Assembly (NCBI GenBank): GCA_001724265.1
Contig: MEDY01000247.1
Location: 1 to 45,432, forward strand
Length of the DNA: 45,432 nucleotides
Origin: Rhizaria sp. SCN 62-66
Taxonomy: Eukaryota > Rhizaria, unplaced
Direction: 5' to 3'
Below the pieces are notes generated by a model. That model was not told where the DNA came from. It worked only from the letters and a program-made list of their open reading frames with translations, and did no database searches. This document shows positions 17,419 to 29,600 of this stretch, in pieces. Position 1 is the stretch's first letter; the number at the start of each line of letters is the position of its first letter. The position numbers and the translations under genes were made by a program.

Positions 17419-20106
17419 TCACCGGTGGCGCTTCTTCTTGTCCATCCATGGCAGCTTGGGCCTGGCGGCCTTGCCGTCGCGACCCTTGCCGCCGCGGCCG
17501 CCCTTGCCGCCGACAGCCGCGAGCAGGTCGGCCTCGAGCCCGCCGCGCGTCTCAGCCACGATCTCGCTGGGGAAGCCCTCGACGTCCTCCAGTCGGTGCA
17601 GCGGCGCGCCCTCCAACACCTCGGCCAGGATCCCGCCCGCGCGGCGCACCGGCGCGGCGCCCGCACTCGCGCCCTGCTTTGCCTGGCTCTGGCTCTGGTT
17701 CTGGCTCCGGCTCTGAGCAGAGCCACCTGGCTGCTGCTTGTGCTGCTGCCTATGTGCCTGGAGTTGGAGGCGGTGCGCCTCAGCCTCATGAACCGCGCGC
17801 TCGTGGAGCCTGCGCGTGTTATTCGCGCGGTCAGTCTCCTGGAGCAGCGCGAGGATGTCGTCCGCGACCTCACTGTCGCTCACCTCGGGCTCGAACTCGC
17901 TCTCTTTGTTGGGCTTCGCAGCGCCCGCGCCAGCGCCTGCGCCAGCCTCGTCAGCAGGAGCGCCGTCGGGGGCGCCGCCCATGGAGGCCGCGATCTCGTC
18001 CTGCAGCGACAGGCGCACCGACAGCGGCAGCTCGGGCATGTCCAGCAGGTCGTCGTCATCCAGCGCGCCCTCGCCGCGCGCCGCGGGGGCCGCCTCGGAG
18101 CCCGCGTCCGCGCCGCCCACGCTCACATAGCGCAGGATCGCCATCAGTAGCGCCGGCGTCAGCGGCTCCTGGCCCAGCGCCGCTACGCACGCCAGCACCT
18201 TGCGCTGTGCGCGCGCGCCCGTGCGCACTTCGCCAGGCGCGCCAGCCCCAGCGCTCTTCGCGTCGCCGTAGCCGGCGGCGGCGCTGGCCTTAGAGGCATT
18301 GAGCGCGGCGTGCGCGGCGGCGGAGCGCGCAGTGTCATCTTCCGCAGCGGCGAGGACCTCGGCGGGCGCGGCGCCCTCGGCGCGGGCCTGCTGCAGTCCC
18401 TGGCGCTCCCGGTCGCGGGTGTCGTTCATCTGCCCGGCCATATCGTCCCACATCTTGGCGAGTCGCGCCAGCGCCGCAGCGTTGGCGTCCGGGTACGTCA
18501 GCAGCAGGTCCGCGTCCGCAGGCAGCGTCAGCGGGTTCGGCTTGCCCGCAAACAGCGCGCGCAGCTCCGCCCAGGCCTCTTCGCCCGCGGCAGACTCGGC
18601 AGAGCCCGCAGCAGCGGCCTCGGCGCCCGCGCGGCCCCGCGCCGCGCGCGCGGCCTGCTCCGCCCGCTCTGCGCGCGTGCGGCGGGCAGCCTCGGCCGCG
18701 GGCGACGCGTCGGGCTGGTTGTGCGCGGGCCGGCCCGTGTGTTCGGTCACCAGCTCCTCGTTGCCGCGTGCGGCCTCAGCCTCCGCAGCCGCCGCGGCCG
18801 CAGTCTCGTTCGCGCTCAGTGCGCTCGTGTTAGAGAAGACGCGTGAGTAGAACTCCTCCGCGCTCACCACGTGGCTGCCGACGCCGCGGCCGCCGCTGCT
18901 GTTGCTGTACGAGCGGAGCTCGGCGCTGGCCTCGGCGCGGGCGCTGCGCGCGAGCGAGCTGTCGTCGCGCGCGGCCGCGGCCACGGCGCGCTCCATCGCG
19001 GGCTCCGCGGCCTGCGCTTGCGCGCGCAGCGTCGCTACGTCGGCCGCGGATGCGGGGCCCAGTATGCGCGGCAGCGGCGCGCCGGCGCTGGCCAGCCCGC
19101 TGAGGTCCTCGCCCGCGGCAGCCGTCGCCGAGGCGGCCGCGGCGTTTGTGCTGGCGCGGGGGCGCGCGCGCGAGCTGTCGACCATGGTCATGGACACGGC
19201 CGAGGCGGGGGAGCCGGCGCGGGAGAGCGCGCGGCGCGCGGCGAGCGCGGCGGCGACGGCCTCGTCGTCCTCCATGAAGGTCGCAAACGCAAACTGGGGG
19301 TCGTAGATGTAGCGCGCGACGAGCGACTTATTCCGCAACTCGGGGTGCAGGCAGTCGTAGGTGACGATGAGCGTGCGCTCGCGGTCCGCGGCGGGCACGG
19401 CCATGTCCTCACGGTGGTCCTCGTACACGCGTGCGGTCACTACAGCTGTGCCGCGGATGTTCTCCAGCTCCACAGCGTCGCCAAGCTTGGGCGCGAAGGG
19501 AAACAAGATGTTGATGGCCTGCTCGGGCGTCTTGGCCAGCGCCGGCGCCTCGGCCGTGAGCGTGCTGAATAGGAACGCGCGCACGTGCGTCATGTCGCGC
19601 AACAGCCCGCGCTCAAGCGCGACGCGCACGCGTTGGTCCATGATGCGCAGCAGCGGCTCGCGCATTATGTGCGGAAAGACGAGCGCGCCGCGCGCGTCCT
19701 CGGCCTGCAGGATCTGGTTCACGACGTCGAGCAGGCGCCGAACGATCTGCTCGAACACCTCGGGAGAGACCTCAACCTGCTCATCCGCTCCAGAAGCGGC
19801 CACAGGCGCCGAGGAAAAGGCGCGCACGGGCGCCGGCAGCGCGCCGGACAAGGCCAGGACCAGCGGCGCGGTGGCGGAGAGCGGGGGCTGCGCGAAGAGA
19901 GACGAGCGTGGGCGTGGCACGGCGAGACGGCCGCGGAAGGTCGGACCAGAGAGCGACACAACGCCGCGGGTAGGGCGCGTATTTGACAAAGGAGAGCACA
20001 AGGTGGACGAGTTGGAAGCGTTCGCAACCCGAACAGCAAGCGCGGGCGGCGCTGCGCTCCTGAGAAGCTGGCGTGTTGCAGTCACGACGAGACGCCCTCG
20101 CAACAT
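17419..20106 (-). CDS. Unrecognised protein with a mitochondrial presequence
   Basis: I do not recognise this family. The frame is open from 20196, but I choose ATG at 20106 (895 residues) because it begins a classical presequence: MLRGRLVVTATRQLLRS, rich in Arg, with no Asp or Glu before about residue 108. RAFSSA at 95-100 matches the R-x-F/S cleavage pattern of mitochondrial processing. The upstream 30 codons are hydrophobic and AT-rich, hence probably untranslated. Residues about 110-290 look globular (VFEQIVRRLLDVVNQIL, AINILFPFAPKLGD, LIVTYDCLHPELRNKSLVARY). The rest is Ala-rich and charged, with a Gln/Ser stretch near the end and a basic C-terminus (PWMDKKKRHR). A matrix location is inference. 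The gene is one exon, stop TGA, divergent to the giant gene at 520 bases. Confidence 0.8.
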   Translation of the reverse strand: MLRGRLVVTATRQLLRSAAPPALAVRVANASNSSTLCSPLSNTRPTRGVVSLSGPTFRGRLAVPRPRSSLFAQPPLSATAPLVLALSGALPAPVRAFSSAPVAASGADEQVEVSPEVFEQIVRRLLDVVNQILQAEDARGALVFPHIMREPLLRIMDQRVRVALERGLLRDMTHVRAFLFSTLTAEAPALAKTPEQAINILFPFAPKLGDAVELENIRGTAVVTARVYEDHREDMAVPAADRERTLIVTYDCLHPELRNKSLVARYIYDPQFAFATFMEDDEAVAAALAARRALSRAGSPASAVSMTMVDSSRARPRASTNAAAASATAAAGEDLSGLASAGAPLPRILGPASAADVATLRAQAQAAEPAMERAVAAAARDDSSLARSARAEASAELRSYSNSSGGRGVGSHVVSAEEFYSRVFSNTSALSANETAAAAAAEAEAARGNEELVTEHTGRPAHNQPDASPAAEAARRTRAERAEQAARAARGRAGAEAAAAGSAESAAGEEAWAELRALFAGKPNPLTLPADADLLLTYPDANAAALARLAKMWDDMAGQMNDTRDRERQGLQQARAEGAAPAEVLAAAEDDTARSAAAHAALNASKASAAAGYGDAKSAGAGAPGEVRTGARAQRKVLACVAALGQEPLTPALLMAILRYVSVGGADAGSEAAPAARGEGALDDDDLLDMPELPLSVRLSLQDEIAASMGGAPDGAPADEAGAGAGAGAAKPNKESEFEPEVSDSEVADDILALLQETDRANNTRRLHERAVHEAEAHRLQLQAHRQQHKQQPGGSAQSRSQNQSQSQAKQGASAGAAPVRRAGGILAEVLEGAPLHRLEDVEGFPSEIVAETRGGLEADLLAAVGGKGGRGGKGRDGKAARPKLPWMDKKKRHR

Positions 20107-20626
20107 GTCTGAGATGTATGGCAAAACGGAAAAGGCAGGGAGTGTTAAAAGAATTTTAAAGATAAAACTCACAATAAAGTCAGGATGTACCATCAAATGT
20201 TCTATTGACGACTTTATTTAAGCGCTGCTTGCGTTAAAAAGTTGACACTTCTTGGCTCGCCACGAGCCTCGAAATTTTATGTTCTGCCAAGTCGACACGA
20301 GGCTGTGCACAAATTGAGATTGCCAGCGTTTATGTCTCGACTATGAGAGGTGTAATCTTGCTTGTACTTTATAAACTATAGCTAGCTATTAGGAATTTTA
20401 ATTCAAACCTAGATTGACGTTTAATAACTCGAAATATCTTAGACTTTTTGACCAAGTTCAAGTCTCACACCTGTGCATCATGCCTCTTCATTTTTCCGCA
20501 CTCAACACAGCTTTTTATTTTCTAGGCATTAAAAAGAGTACAGGACAATTGAAATCAAATTGACCATCTAGCGAGCGCAGTCGATCCCGCAATCTTCAAC
20601 TCTGCGCCTTGCTGCGCCTCTCTGAA
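20107..20626. promoter_or_regulatory. Divergent promoter region, mitochondrial protein / giant protein
   Basis: These 520 bases separate two head-to-head genes, nearly the same spacing as the other two divergent pairs. The sequence is AT-rich. I did not find the CATCTCAACGG or GTTTGTGACC blocks here. TTG at 20609 and ATG at 20627 are both in frame with the giant gene; ATG is preferred. Confidence 0.5.
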
Positions 20627-23600
20627 ATGTCATCCATCTCGCCCACTTCGGGCCCCAGCCCGCTCGGCTCTGGTTCCGGCGGTGGCGGCGGCTCCGGTGG
20701 CGGCGCGGCAACTGCTGTGTCCACGGGCGATCACCACGCTGTGCGCGTGAGCCCTGTCTCCGGTCCTGGCCACGGCCCGGGCGTGTCGGTCTCTCTGCCG
20801 GCCTCGCGCGTCGGCGCGCCCCAAGGCGTGCCCTCGCAGGCCTCGCCCGCGCCCGCGCCCCTGTCCCCGCTCGGCTCGGGCTCGGGCACGGTGGGCTCCG
20901 GCGGGCTGCAGCTGCCCAGCTACGCGCACCTGTTGGCGCCGCCGGCGGCGCTCTCGGGCGCGCTCTCTGGCCCCAGCTCGCGCCCCGACTCTTCCGCCGG
21001 CAACTCTGGCGCGGGCTCCGTCGCGCCGTCGCCGTCCTCCGGCTCGGCCCACACCACGGCCACCTTCCATCACTTCTCGCACACCGCGCCCGTCGCGGTA
21101 GATTCCAGCACAGGCGCGGATGCCAACGCCCTTGCCACGGGCCCCGGCAGCGGGCTCCCGGTCGCTCTGCCGTCCGTAGGGCCTGCCGCGCTGGCGCTCG
21201 CCGCTGCCGAGTCTGCGGCCGCGGCGGGCGCGCTGGCCCCGCTGGACACGGACTCCGCGGTGGGCTCGCCCGCGGCGGGGCCCGTGTGGACGCCGCTGTC
21301 GCGCATCGAGCCCTGGGGCCCGGGCACTGCGCACGGTCACGGCCACGGCCACGGCAGCAACGACAAGCCAGCTCTGTCGCCCCACCACAGCGACGGCGAC
21401 GCCGCTGCCGCTGCTGCCGAAGCCGCGGCCGCCGCCGCTGCTGCCACTGCTCCTTCTTCTGCTGCTGCTGGCTATGCCGCTGACGACGAGAGCGGCAGCG
21501 AGGGCAGAGCGGCGCTGCTGCTGCCCACCGCGCTGCTGCTAGCGGCGCCCGCGCTGGCCGCACTGCAGCCGCGCCCGCTGGGCACGCGTGTGCGCTCTGG
21601 GCGCGGCGCGCGGCCCGCATTCGCGTCCAACACGGTGGACCTGGGCCGGCTGGGCGCCTCCACCGACGCGGGCGCGGGCGCGGGCGCGGGCGCGGGGCTG
21701 GCCGAGGAGGGCTTGTCCGGCGTCGCCAGCGGAGGCGTCCCCAGCGGCGGCGACGCCTCTGGCGTCTACGGGGCGGCTGCGAGCAGCGCGGTGACCGTCG
21801 TCGCCGCCGCCGCGGCTGCTGCTGCGGCTGCGTCGGGCGCGGCGTCGCCGCGGCACGCGAGCGCGGGCCCCGATCACATCCGGCAGGCGAGCGCACTGCG
21901 CGCGCGGCCGCTGGCGCTCAACAACAGCACCGGCGACGGCGACGTCTACGACGACGACGATGACGACGACGATAACGGCGACGGCGACGGCGATGACGAC
22001 GCAGGTGGCGACAACGGCGACGGCGACGACGCCGCGCCCGACGCCGAGCGCAGCGGCAGCCGCGGCAGCAGCGACAGCGACAGCGACAATGGCGTGGACA
22101 ACAATGTGAACGACAAGAATGACAATCCTAAATTTGGTCCTACTGCGACGGCAGACTCTGTCCCGGCCGGCGGCAGCAGCAGTAGTAGCAGCAGCAGCGC
22201 CAAGGCCGAGGGTGAGCGCGAGGGCAAGGCGCCCAGCCCCGCGCTCGTCTCCGCGTTCGCGCACAGCTACGACAACAGCCACGGGCCCAGCGGACTCGCG
22301 CTGGCGCTCGGCCACGCGGGCCCGGGCCGCAGCCGCGGGCGCGGGCTCAGCCACGGCGGCGGCCTCAACCTCGCCACTAGCGCCAGCGCAATCACCGCGA
22401 GCAGCAGCAGCAACAGCAAGAACGCCGACGGCGGTGGCGGTGAGAACGCCGCAGGCACAAGTCTGCTTGCGACTGACCCCGCCGCGTCGGGCCTGTCGTT
22501 TGCTTCCGCGGCCTCAGCACTGTCTGCGGCCTCCGCGGCCACCGCGCGGAGCGCCGACGACGGCGGCAGCGGCCTGGGCGACCTGGGCGGCGCGGCGGGC
22601 CTGGGCTTGGGCGCGGGCTCGGTGCCGATGGCGTCTGCGCTGCTGTCGGCGGACCTGGGAGTCGGGCTGGCGACGCCGCTGGGCGCGTTCGGCTCCGCCG
22701 CGGGCGGGCACTACATGCACCTGGGGCTGGGGCTGGGCGTGGGCGCGGGCGGCGCGTCGCTGCTGATGATGGGCCACGACCAAGACCACGATTTCGACAA
22801 CGAGCATGACCGCGAGCACGAGCACGCCGCCGCCGCGGCCGTGGGCACGGGCGGCGACGGAGCGCTGCTGCACACGAGCGCGCCCAGCAGCTTCATCTCC
22901 TCCTCCTCAGGCACCAACCACAGCGCCAGCCACAGCCTCATGGGCGGCAGCGTCGCCGCGGCGCGCACGCCCGCGGGTGGGGCTGGCGCCGGCGGCGGCA
23001 GCGGGGGCAGCGGCGGCAGCGCCGGGTCCTCTTTCCCCCCCGCATTGGCCTCAATCGACTCGCACACTGGTCACGGCCACGGCCACGGCCACGGCCACGG
23101 CCACGGACATCCCCACGGTCACGGCCAGGGTCACGGCGGCCAGACGCGTGGGCCGGCCTCGCTGACCTTCTCCGTCGCCTCTGTGACCTCCGCAGCCTCC
23201 GCGCCCGCTGCGGCCGTCTCCACAGACGACGTTGCGGCCACTTCTGTCGCCGCTGGCGCCGTCTCCGGCGCGTCGCATGCGCCCGCGCCGCCCGCGGGCC
23301 TGGGCTCGGCGCTGGGCCTGTCGCGCTCCTTTCTGGCCACCCCGGCGTCCTCGCATCCCGCGGGCGGCCCCGGCGCGGGCGCTGGCTCTGCCGGGGGCTC
23401 CGGCACTAGCGCTGCCGCGGTTGCGGGCATGGCGCTTTCGCGCAGCGGTCTGGGGCTCCCGCGCGGCAGCGGCGGCGGCCGCAACGGCGGCCGGGGCGCC
23501 GGGCACCGCGCGAACCCCAGCATCGACTCCAACTCGGGCTCCGGCGCCGGGTCCAAGGCCGCCTCGGCTGCCGGCGCGGGCGCGGGCGCGGCCAGAAAGG

Positions 23601-26600
23601 GCGCCAGGGACCAGCGCGGCTCGGTCAGCGCTGGCAAGACTGCCGCGGGCGCTGTTGCAGCGCCGGGCAGCGACGACGATCACCACTCCGACGGCAGCGG
23701 CGGCCACGACGGCGACGGCGCGGGCGCGGGCACGGGCGACGCTGACACGGTCGCAGCGGCGCTGGCCGCCGTGGCTGCCGCGACGCGCAACGAGGGCTAC
23801 GCGCACACTGAGACGGGGGACTCTGACGGCGACGCTGACGGCGATGACGGCCACAGCCACGACAACGGTCACGGCCACGGCGACAGCGTCAGAGGCAGCG
23901 GCGCGCTCGACGTGACTGAGGCCGACGTGACCGCTGACACTGACGCGAACGTTGCGGTCCACGCCGCCGCCGCAGCCGCTGAGGCCGGCGCCCCCACTCA
24001 CTCGAGCGGCCCCGGTGGCGATGACGGCGACGGCGACTTGGACACGACTGTGTTCACACAGGCCGACGCTGACGCCGACGCAGACACAGCCCGCAGCGCG
24101 GCCGGCACGGGCGCGGGGGCGCGATCCCGCCTGGGCTCAGTGTCGGCCGAGGTTGAGGCTGAGATTGAGGCCGCTGCGGCGGCGGTGGTGGCGGTTGACG
24201 ACGCCGCGTCGCCGCTGCCGCTGGCGGACCTGCCCGAGCCTAAGGGACAACACGCGTACGCGCACGCCCAGGCGCAAGTGCACGCACAGGCACAAGCAGA
24301 GGCTGACGGGGACTCGCTGTTCGACGCGGCTTCGCTGGCCGTGGACGGCGGCCGCGGCGTTGACGGTGACGGCGACGTGCTGGGCGATGGGGCTGACGGC
24401 GCTAACGTTGGTGGCGCGCGTTCGTCTTCGTCGTCTTTCATCTCTGCACGGTCTGCTCGCTCTTCGCGGTCCGTCAAGTCGGTCAAGTCGGTCCGGTCTC
24501 AGCACGGCTCCGGCCACGCCGCTCATAACCTCGCGCTGGGCCACGGCCACGGCTACGGCCACGCGGCCGGCCACGGCGCGCGCATGCCGCTGCCGCCGTC
24601 GCTGCCGCACCCGCTGGCGACCACGGGCGTGGTAATCGCGCCCGCCACAGCTGCTGCTGCCACTGGCGCCGCGCTGCCGCCGCACCCGCACCTCTCGGCG
24701 CACGGCTACAGCCTCGGCCACGGGGGGCTGCCTGCGGGGATGCGCGCGGTCGTCACGTCAAGCGCCCCGTCCGGCGCGCCTGCGGGTCCGCTGTCCGCTC
24801 CGGGTCCTGCGTCCGCCGCTTCGGTCGCAGCTGCAGCTGCCGCGGCTGCCGCCGTTGCAGGCGTTCCCGCGCCGTCGCCGTCGCCATCCAGCCTGTCAGC
24901 GCACAGCGCGCCGCACTCGGCCGCGATGGCCGCCGCGCCTTCGCTGCCCGCAGCGGGCGAGGCCGACGCCAGCGGCGTGACTGTGCCCGCGCTGGCCTCG
25001 CCCGCGCCGCCGCCGTCAGAGTCAGCCGCACTGTTTTCGCCTCTTTCTGCGCTTACGGCTGCCGGTGGTGCCTCCAGCGCCGCAGTTGCCGCTGCTGGTA
25101 TTGAGACTGAGCCGGAGCTGGAGTCCGCGACTGGCACTGGCACCGGCACGGGCGCCAGTGCGGAGGCCGGTGCTCAAACTGAGCCTGAGCCCGAGATTGA
25201 GGTGACTGTCATCGGTGCGGACGTGGAGGACGGTGACGGCTTGCCGCCGCCGCTCGAGCCGCTTACGCCCACCACACACTCCGTGGCAGGGACGCCACTC
25301 GAGGTGGCCGCGGCTGTGGCCGCTGCGGCTGACGCGCCTCGGCGGTCGCCTGCGACGGCGTTGCTCCCCCTTTCGCCCGAGAGAACGGCCGCGACGCCGA
25401 TGCTGTCGACGCGCGGGACGCCGCTGGCGACCACTGGGGGCCTGCGGCGCTCAGCGACTGGCATGAGCCAGCCCCCGGGCAGCAGGACCGACGACGGCCC
25501 TGGCGACGACGCCGACAACGACGAGGCTGACAACGACGGCGACGACGGCGACGACGGTCGCGGCAGAGACTCAGGCCATGACACTGTTGTCAAGGGCACA
25601 AACAAGAGCAAGAACCACAGCAAGTCCGACAGGAATATCGGCGGTCATGGTGACGGCGACGACGACAGCGACGCCGGCCCATCCACGCCTCCACGCGCGC
25701 TGCGCTCTGGTGCGGATAGCAACGGCGACAGCGCCAGACCGAGCCCCAGACCCAGTCCCGGCCACTACGGCGCGGGGGGTTCGCGCCCGGCTCAGAGCCC
25801 CGGCGCGAGTCACCACCATGGCCACGGGCATCACCACGGGCACGGACACGGACACCACAAGCTGTCCAAGAGCGCCAAGAAGCGCGCCGCCCGCGCCCGC
25901 GCGCGTGAGCGCAAGATTGGGCCCGGGCCGCAGCTGCGCGCCGGCGCCGGCGACGGCGGCGCTAGCGACGGTGAGGAGGATGCTGACGCTGATGCCATGG
26001 GTGCCGGTGCGGCCCCGTCGTCGCTGCTCGAGCTGCCGGGGCTGCATATTGAGGTCGGCGGGCTTTCATTCGGTGCAAAGGCTGCGCGCCGCGCTGCTGC
26101 TGCTGCTGCTGCTCCCGATGCTGCCGATGCTGCTCCTGGCGCGACTACAGAGGCGACCACGGCTACCACGTCAACGTCTGCTATGGGCACTGAAGGCACT
26201 CATGAGGAGCCAAACGAGAACGAGACCCTGACCCAGAGCAAGAATCAGGATCAGGCCACGGCTGAGGCTGGCGCTGACGCTGCCGCCGCAACCGAGGTCG
26301 GTGCTAGCGCGCCCGCGACGCCGTTGAACTCTAGAGCGACTGCGGCCGCCGCTGGCGCTGCCGGCGCTGGGGGCGCTGCGGCCGCGGGCTCGCAAACGCC
26401 AGGCATGCAGAGCCCCGTGGTGGTGAACGCGGGCCGCTTCTTTGTGACCGTGGTCACGGACCCCGCGACGCCTGCGCAGCGCCGCGGTGCGGGGGCCCCC
26501 TCTGGTGGCGCTGGCGCGGGCTCTGGCGCGAGACTCAGACTATTGAGCGCCACAGCTGCTGATGTCGATCCCGAAGCAACTGCTGACGCAGGCGCTGGGG

Positions 26601-29600
26601 CGGAGACTGATGCCAGAGCTGAGGCTGAGGGGGCGGAGAACAAGATTGAGAGTGGCAATGAGGATGCTGACGCTGATGCGTCAGTGCTGAAGGCGGAGCA
26701 CACTGCAGTTGCCGAGCCTGGAGTCAAGAGAGAGTCAGATTTGTCCGCTGCAGCAGCTGGTGCTGCTGCTGGTGCTGCTGTGGGGGCGTCGACAAGGACG
26801 CCGACGACGGCAGCCAAGACGGCAGCCAAGACCGAGGGCCGCTTCTCGACCGAGGAGCTTCCCGAAGATGAGGTCGATGATGGTAACGGCAGAAACAGAG
26901 TCGTTGCTACACTGGCGCCAACGCTTGCCGCGGCTGACAGCGTATCGCCTCGCACCGCCGCGACCGCGACTGCGAGCGCTATTGCAACGGGAGCTTTAGA
27001 GCGCGCTGCCGGGAGTAATAGTGGCGCGGGCATTGAGCCAGATACGGGAGCCGGAACTGAGCCCCCTTTGCTCGCGCCCGCGCCGCCGCTCTCTGTTTCT
27101 CGCCCCGCGTCGGCTTCCGCCTCCGTCTCGGCGGCAGTATCCGTGCATCATGAGCCACTTGCAGCTGCTCCTGGCGCTGTCGCGCCCAGTGGTGGTGACG
27201 AGCGCACCCGTCCGCCCATGAAGCGCCAGGAGAGCTCCGGCAGTGCCGCTGATCCCCAGGGGACTGGCGACCACGACGGTGGCAGCCGCAGCGGCAACGG
27301 CGGCGACGGTGAGGGCGAGTTGGGTGCAGAAGTCACGCGCGAGCTGGTGCTTAACACGCGCACCAAGCTCTCGGTCAAGCTGCTCGATCTGGCATCGCCC
27401 GATGCCCCGACAGCTGCCACAGAGGACCAGCCGCTCTCGGCCGCGACGCTGCCGCCTTCGGGCAACGCGACTTATGACGCTACCGCGCAGCAGCAGCAGC
27501 AGCAGCCGCGCGCGGCGCCCGCACCCGCGCCGTCGGCACCCGTGCCCACACCCACGAACGCGGGCGCGGCGGCCGCAGCTGCCGCTGCAGCGCTGGCCGC
27601 CGCAGCTGTGGGCCCGAGCGGGCAGCCATTGTTCCCCACGGCGGCGACCGCGGCAGCGGCAGCGGTTCGGCTGCGCGCGACGTCGCTTAACGACGAGGCG
27701 CTGGAGCTGGCTGCGGCCGCCTCGGCTGACGCGGGCGCGCACTACACGCCTGCCGCGCCGGCGCAGCCGCTGCTGACGTCTGCGCGCGGCGCAGGCGTGC
27801 CGATCCCGCTGCCCGGCCACGTGCACCCGCAGCCGCAGATGCTGGCGCAGACGCAGATGGCTGCGCCGGCGCCGCTGGCGGCCGGCGCCGGAGCGCCTCA
27901 GCCCGCCACTGCGCTGTTGGCGGCCGCGTCTTCGTCGGCTTCAGGCGTTGGCGGTGCCCCCCAACCGCTGCACCAACAGGCGACGGGCGCTGCGCCATTG
28001 GCGGCTGTAGCTGGCGGCGCCCGCTGGCCTGCGGGTGACACTGTTTCGCAAGAGTCTCTCTCGCCCTCGAACGCGCGCGCCGCCGCGGCGCTGGCGTTGG
28101 GCGCTGTGCCGCCACTGCAGTCTTTGCCTGCTGCCGCCGGCGGCGCCACCGCGCCAGGTGGTAACGCGGCGCTTCGCACTCCGCGCTTGACTTCGCAGAT
28201 GTCGCACACTTCGGAGGCGCCTTTGTCGGCCGCCGCTGTCGCTGCGGCCGCCGCGGGCGTCACAGGCTTAACGCCTCAGCAGAATATGCGCTCGCTCCAG
28301 ACGGGACAGCAGTTGCAGCCGCTCCCACAGGCCGCAGCACAAGTGAAGCCCCAGCCGGGACTTCAGCCGGGCCAGCAACCCGGGCAGCCGCAGCAGTTCC
28401 CGCCGCTGGCGCCCAGCAGCAGTGCTGTGCCGCCGCTGCGCGCGCCCTCACAGCCGCCCACGCTGACGGGCACGGCTGCGCGCCGCGCGCAGTACCAGTT
28501 GCAACAACAGCGCCAACAGCAGCAACAGCAACAGCAGCAGCCGCAGCAGCAGCCGCAACAACAACACCAGCCACAGCAGCCGCAGCAGCCACATCAGCAA
28601 CAACAATCACAGCAAGCCCAGGGCGCGTTGCCGTCGCCACAGTTGCAGCCGCAGCAGCAACAGCAACATCAGCAACCGCAAATGCAGCAACAGCCTCAGA
28701 TGCCGCAGCAGCAGCAGCAGCAGCAGCAACCGCTGCCGCCGCCGCAAGTGATTGTGCAGCAGCCCGCGCCAGTGGCGCGCTCACAGTACGACACGATGCA
28801 GCAACAGCAACAGCTGCAGATGCAGCAACAGCTTCAGCAGCAGCAACAGCTCCAACAGCAGCAGCAACAACTGCAGCAGCCGCCGCCGACGTTCGACGCA
28901 AACAACAGCGGCGCCGCTCCCGCTGCGAACATAAACGGCGCAGGCGGGTACGGCCAGCACCTGCACCCGTCGCTTGCGCCACCGGCGTCGCGGCCTCCGT
29001 CGCGCCCGCAGTCGCTGACGTTCATCATGACGCCCGCGGGGCCTGTCTTCAGCACGTCAGGCGCAGGCGGGATGAGCGCCGTGCCAGGCTACAGACCGAT
29101 GTCGCCCGCCGACCCGCACGCCGTGCCCGCCGTTGCTCAGCCCGTGCAGCCGCAGCCGCAGCATGGCGTGTTTGTGCAGCAGGGATTCGCTGCTGCGGGA
29201 CAGCAGCAGCCGCAGCAGCCGTCACAGTTCCAGCCGGGCCAGTTCCAGCCTGCTCCGCAGCAGCCGCCGTCACAGGCCACGTATGCCATGGCGTCCGCGC
29301 CCAGCGCGGGCCCCATGGTGCCGCCGTCGCCGCAGCACGCCGCGGCCGCGGGAGCTGGCTTCAGCGGCGCTAACATGGCCTCCGTGGCGAGCGCGCTGGG
29401 GTCGGATCACGACCCCCAAATGACTCTGCGGTTGGGCCGCACTGCGTCGTCGAGCGTGCTGCCCGCGCTGCCCTTCCCGCTCGCCCCCGCGTCGGGCTCG
29501 ATCCCGGGCTCCGTGCCGAGCTCAGGCCAAGTCCCCGCGCCCGGAACCGGCGCCACGACGGCCACCGGCTCTGTTGCCCCGTTCCCCTCGCTGTCTGGTT

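Noticed and set aside
20107-20196. Hydrophobic 30-codon N-terminal extension of the mitochondrial protein
   Set aside because: It lies in AT-rich promoter-like DNA, and the ATG at 20106 starts a textbook mitochondrial presequence, so the extension is probably untranslated.
23072-23107. Regular short repeats resembling an array
   Set aside because: These are coding hexanucleotide repeats giving His-Gly, without spacers, in a eukaryotic gene; they are not CRISPR.
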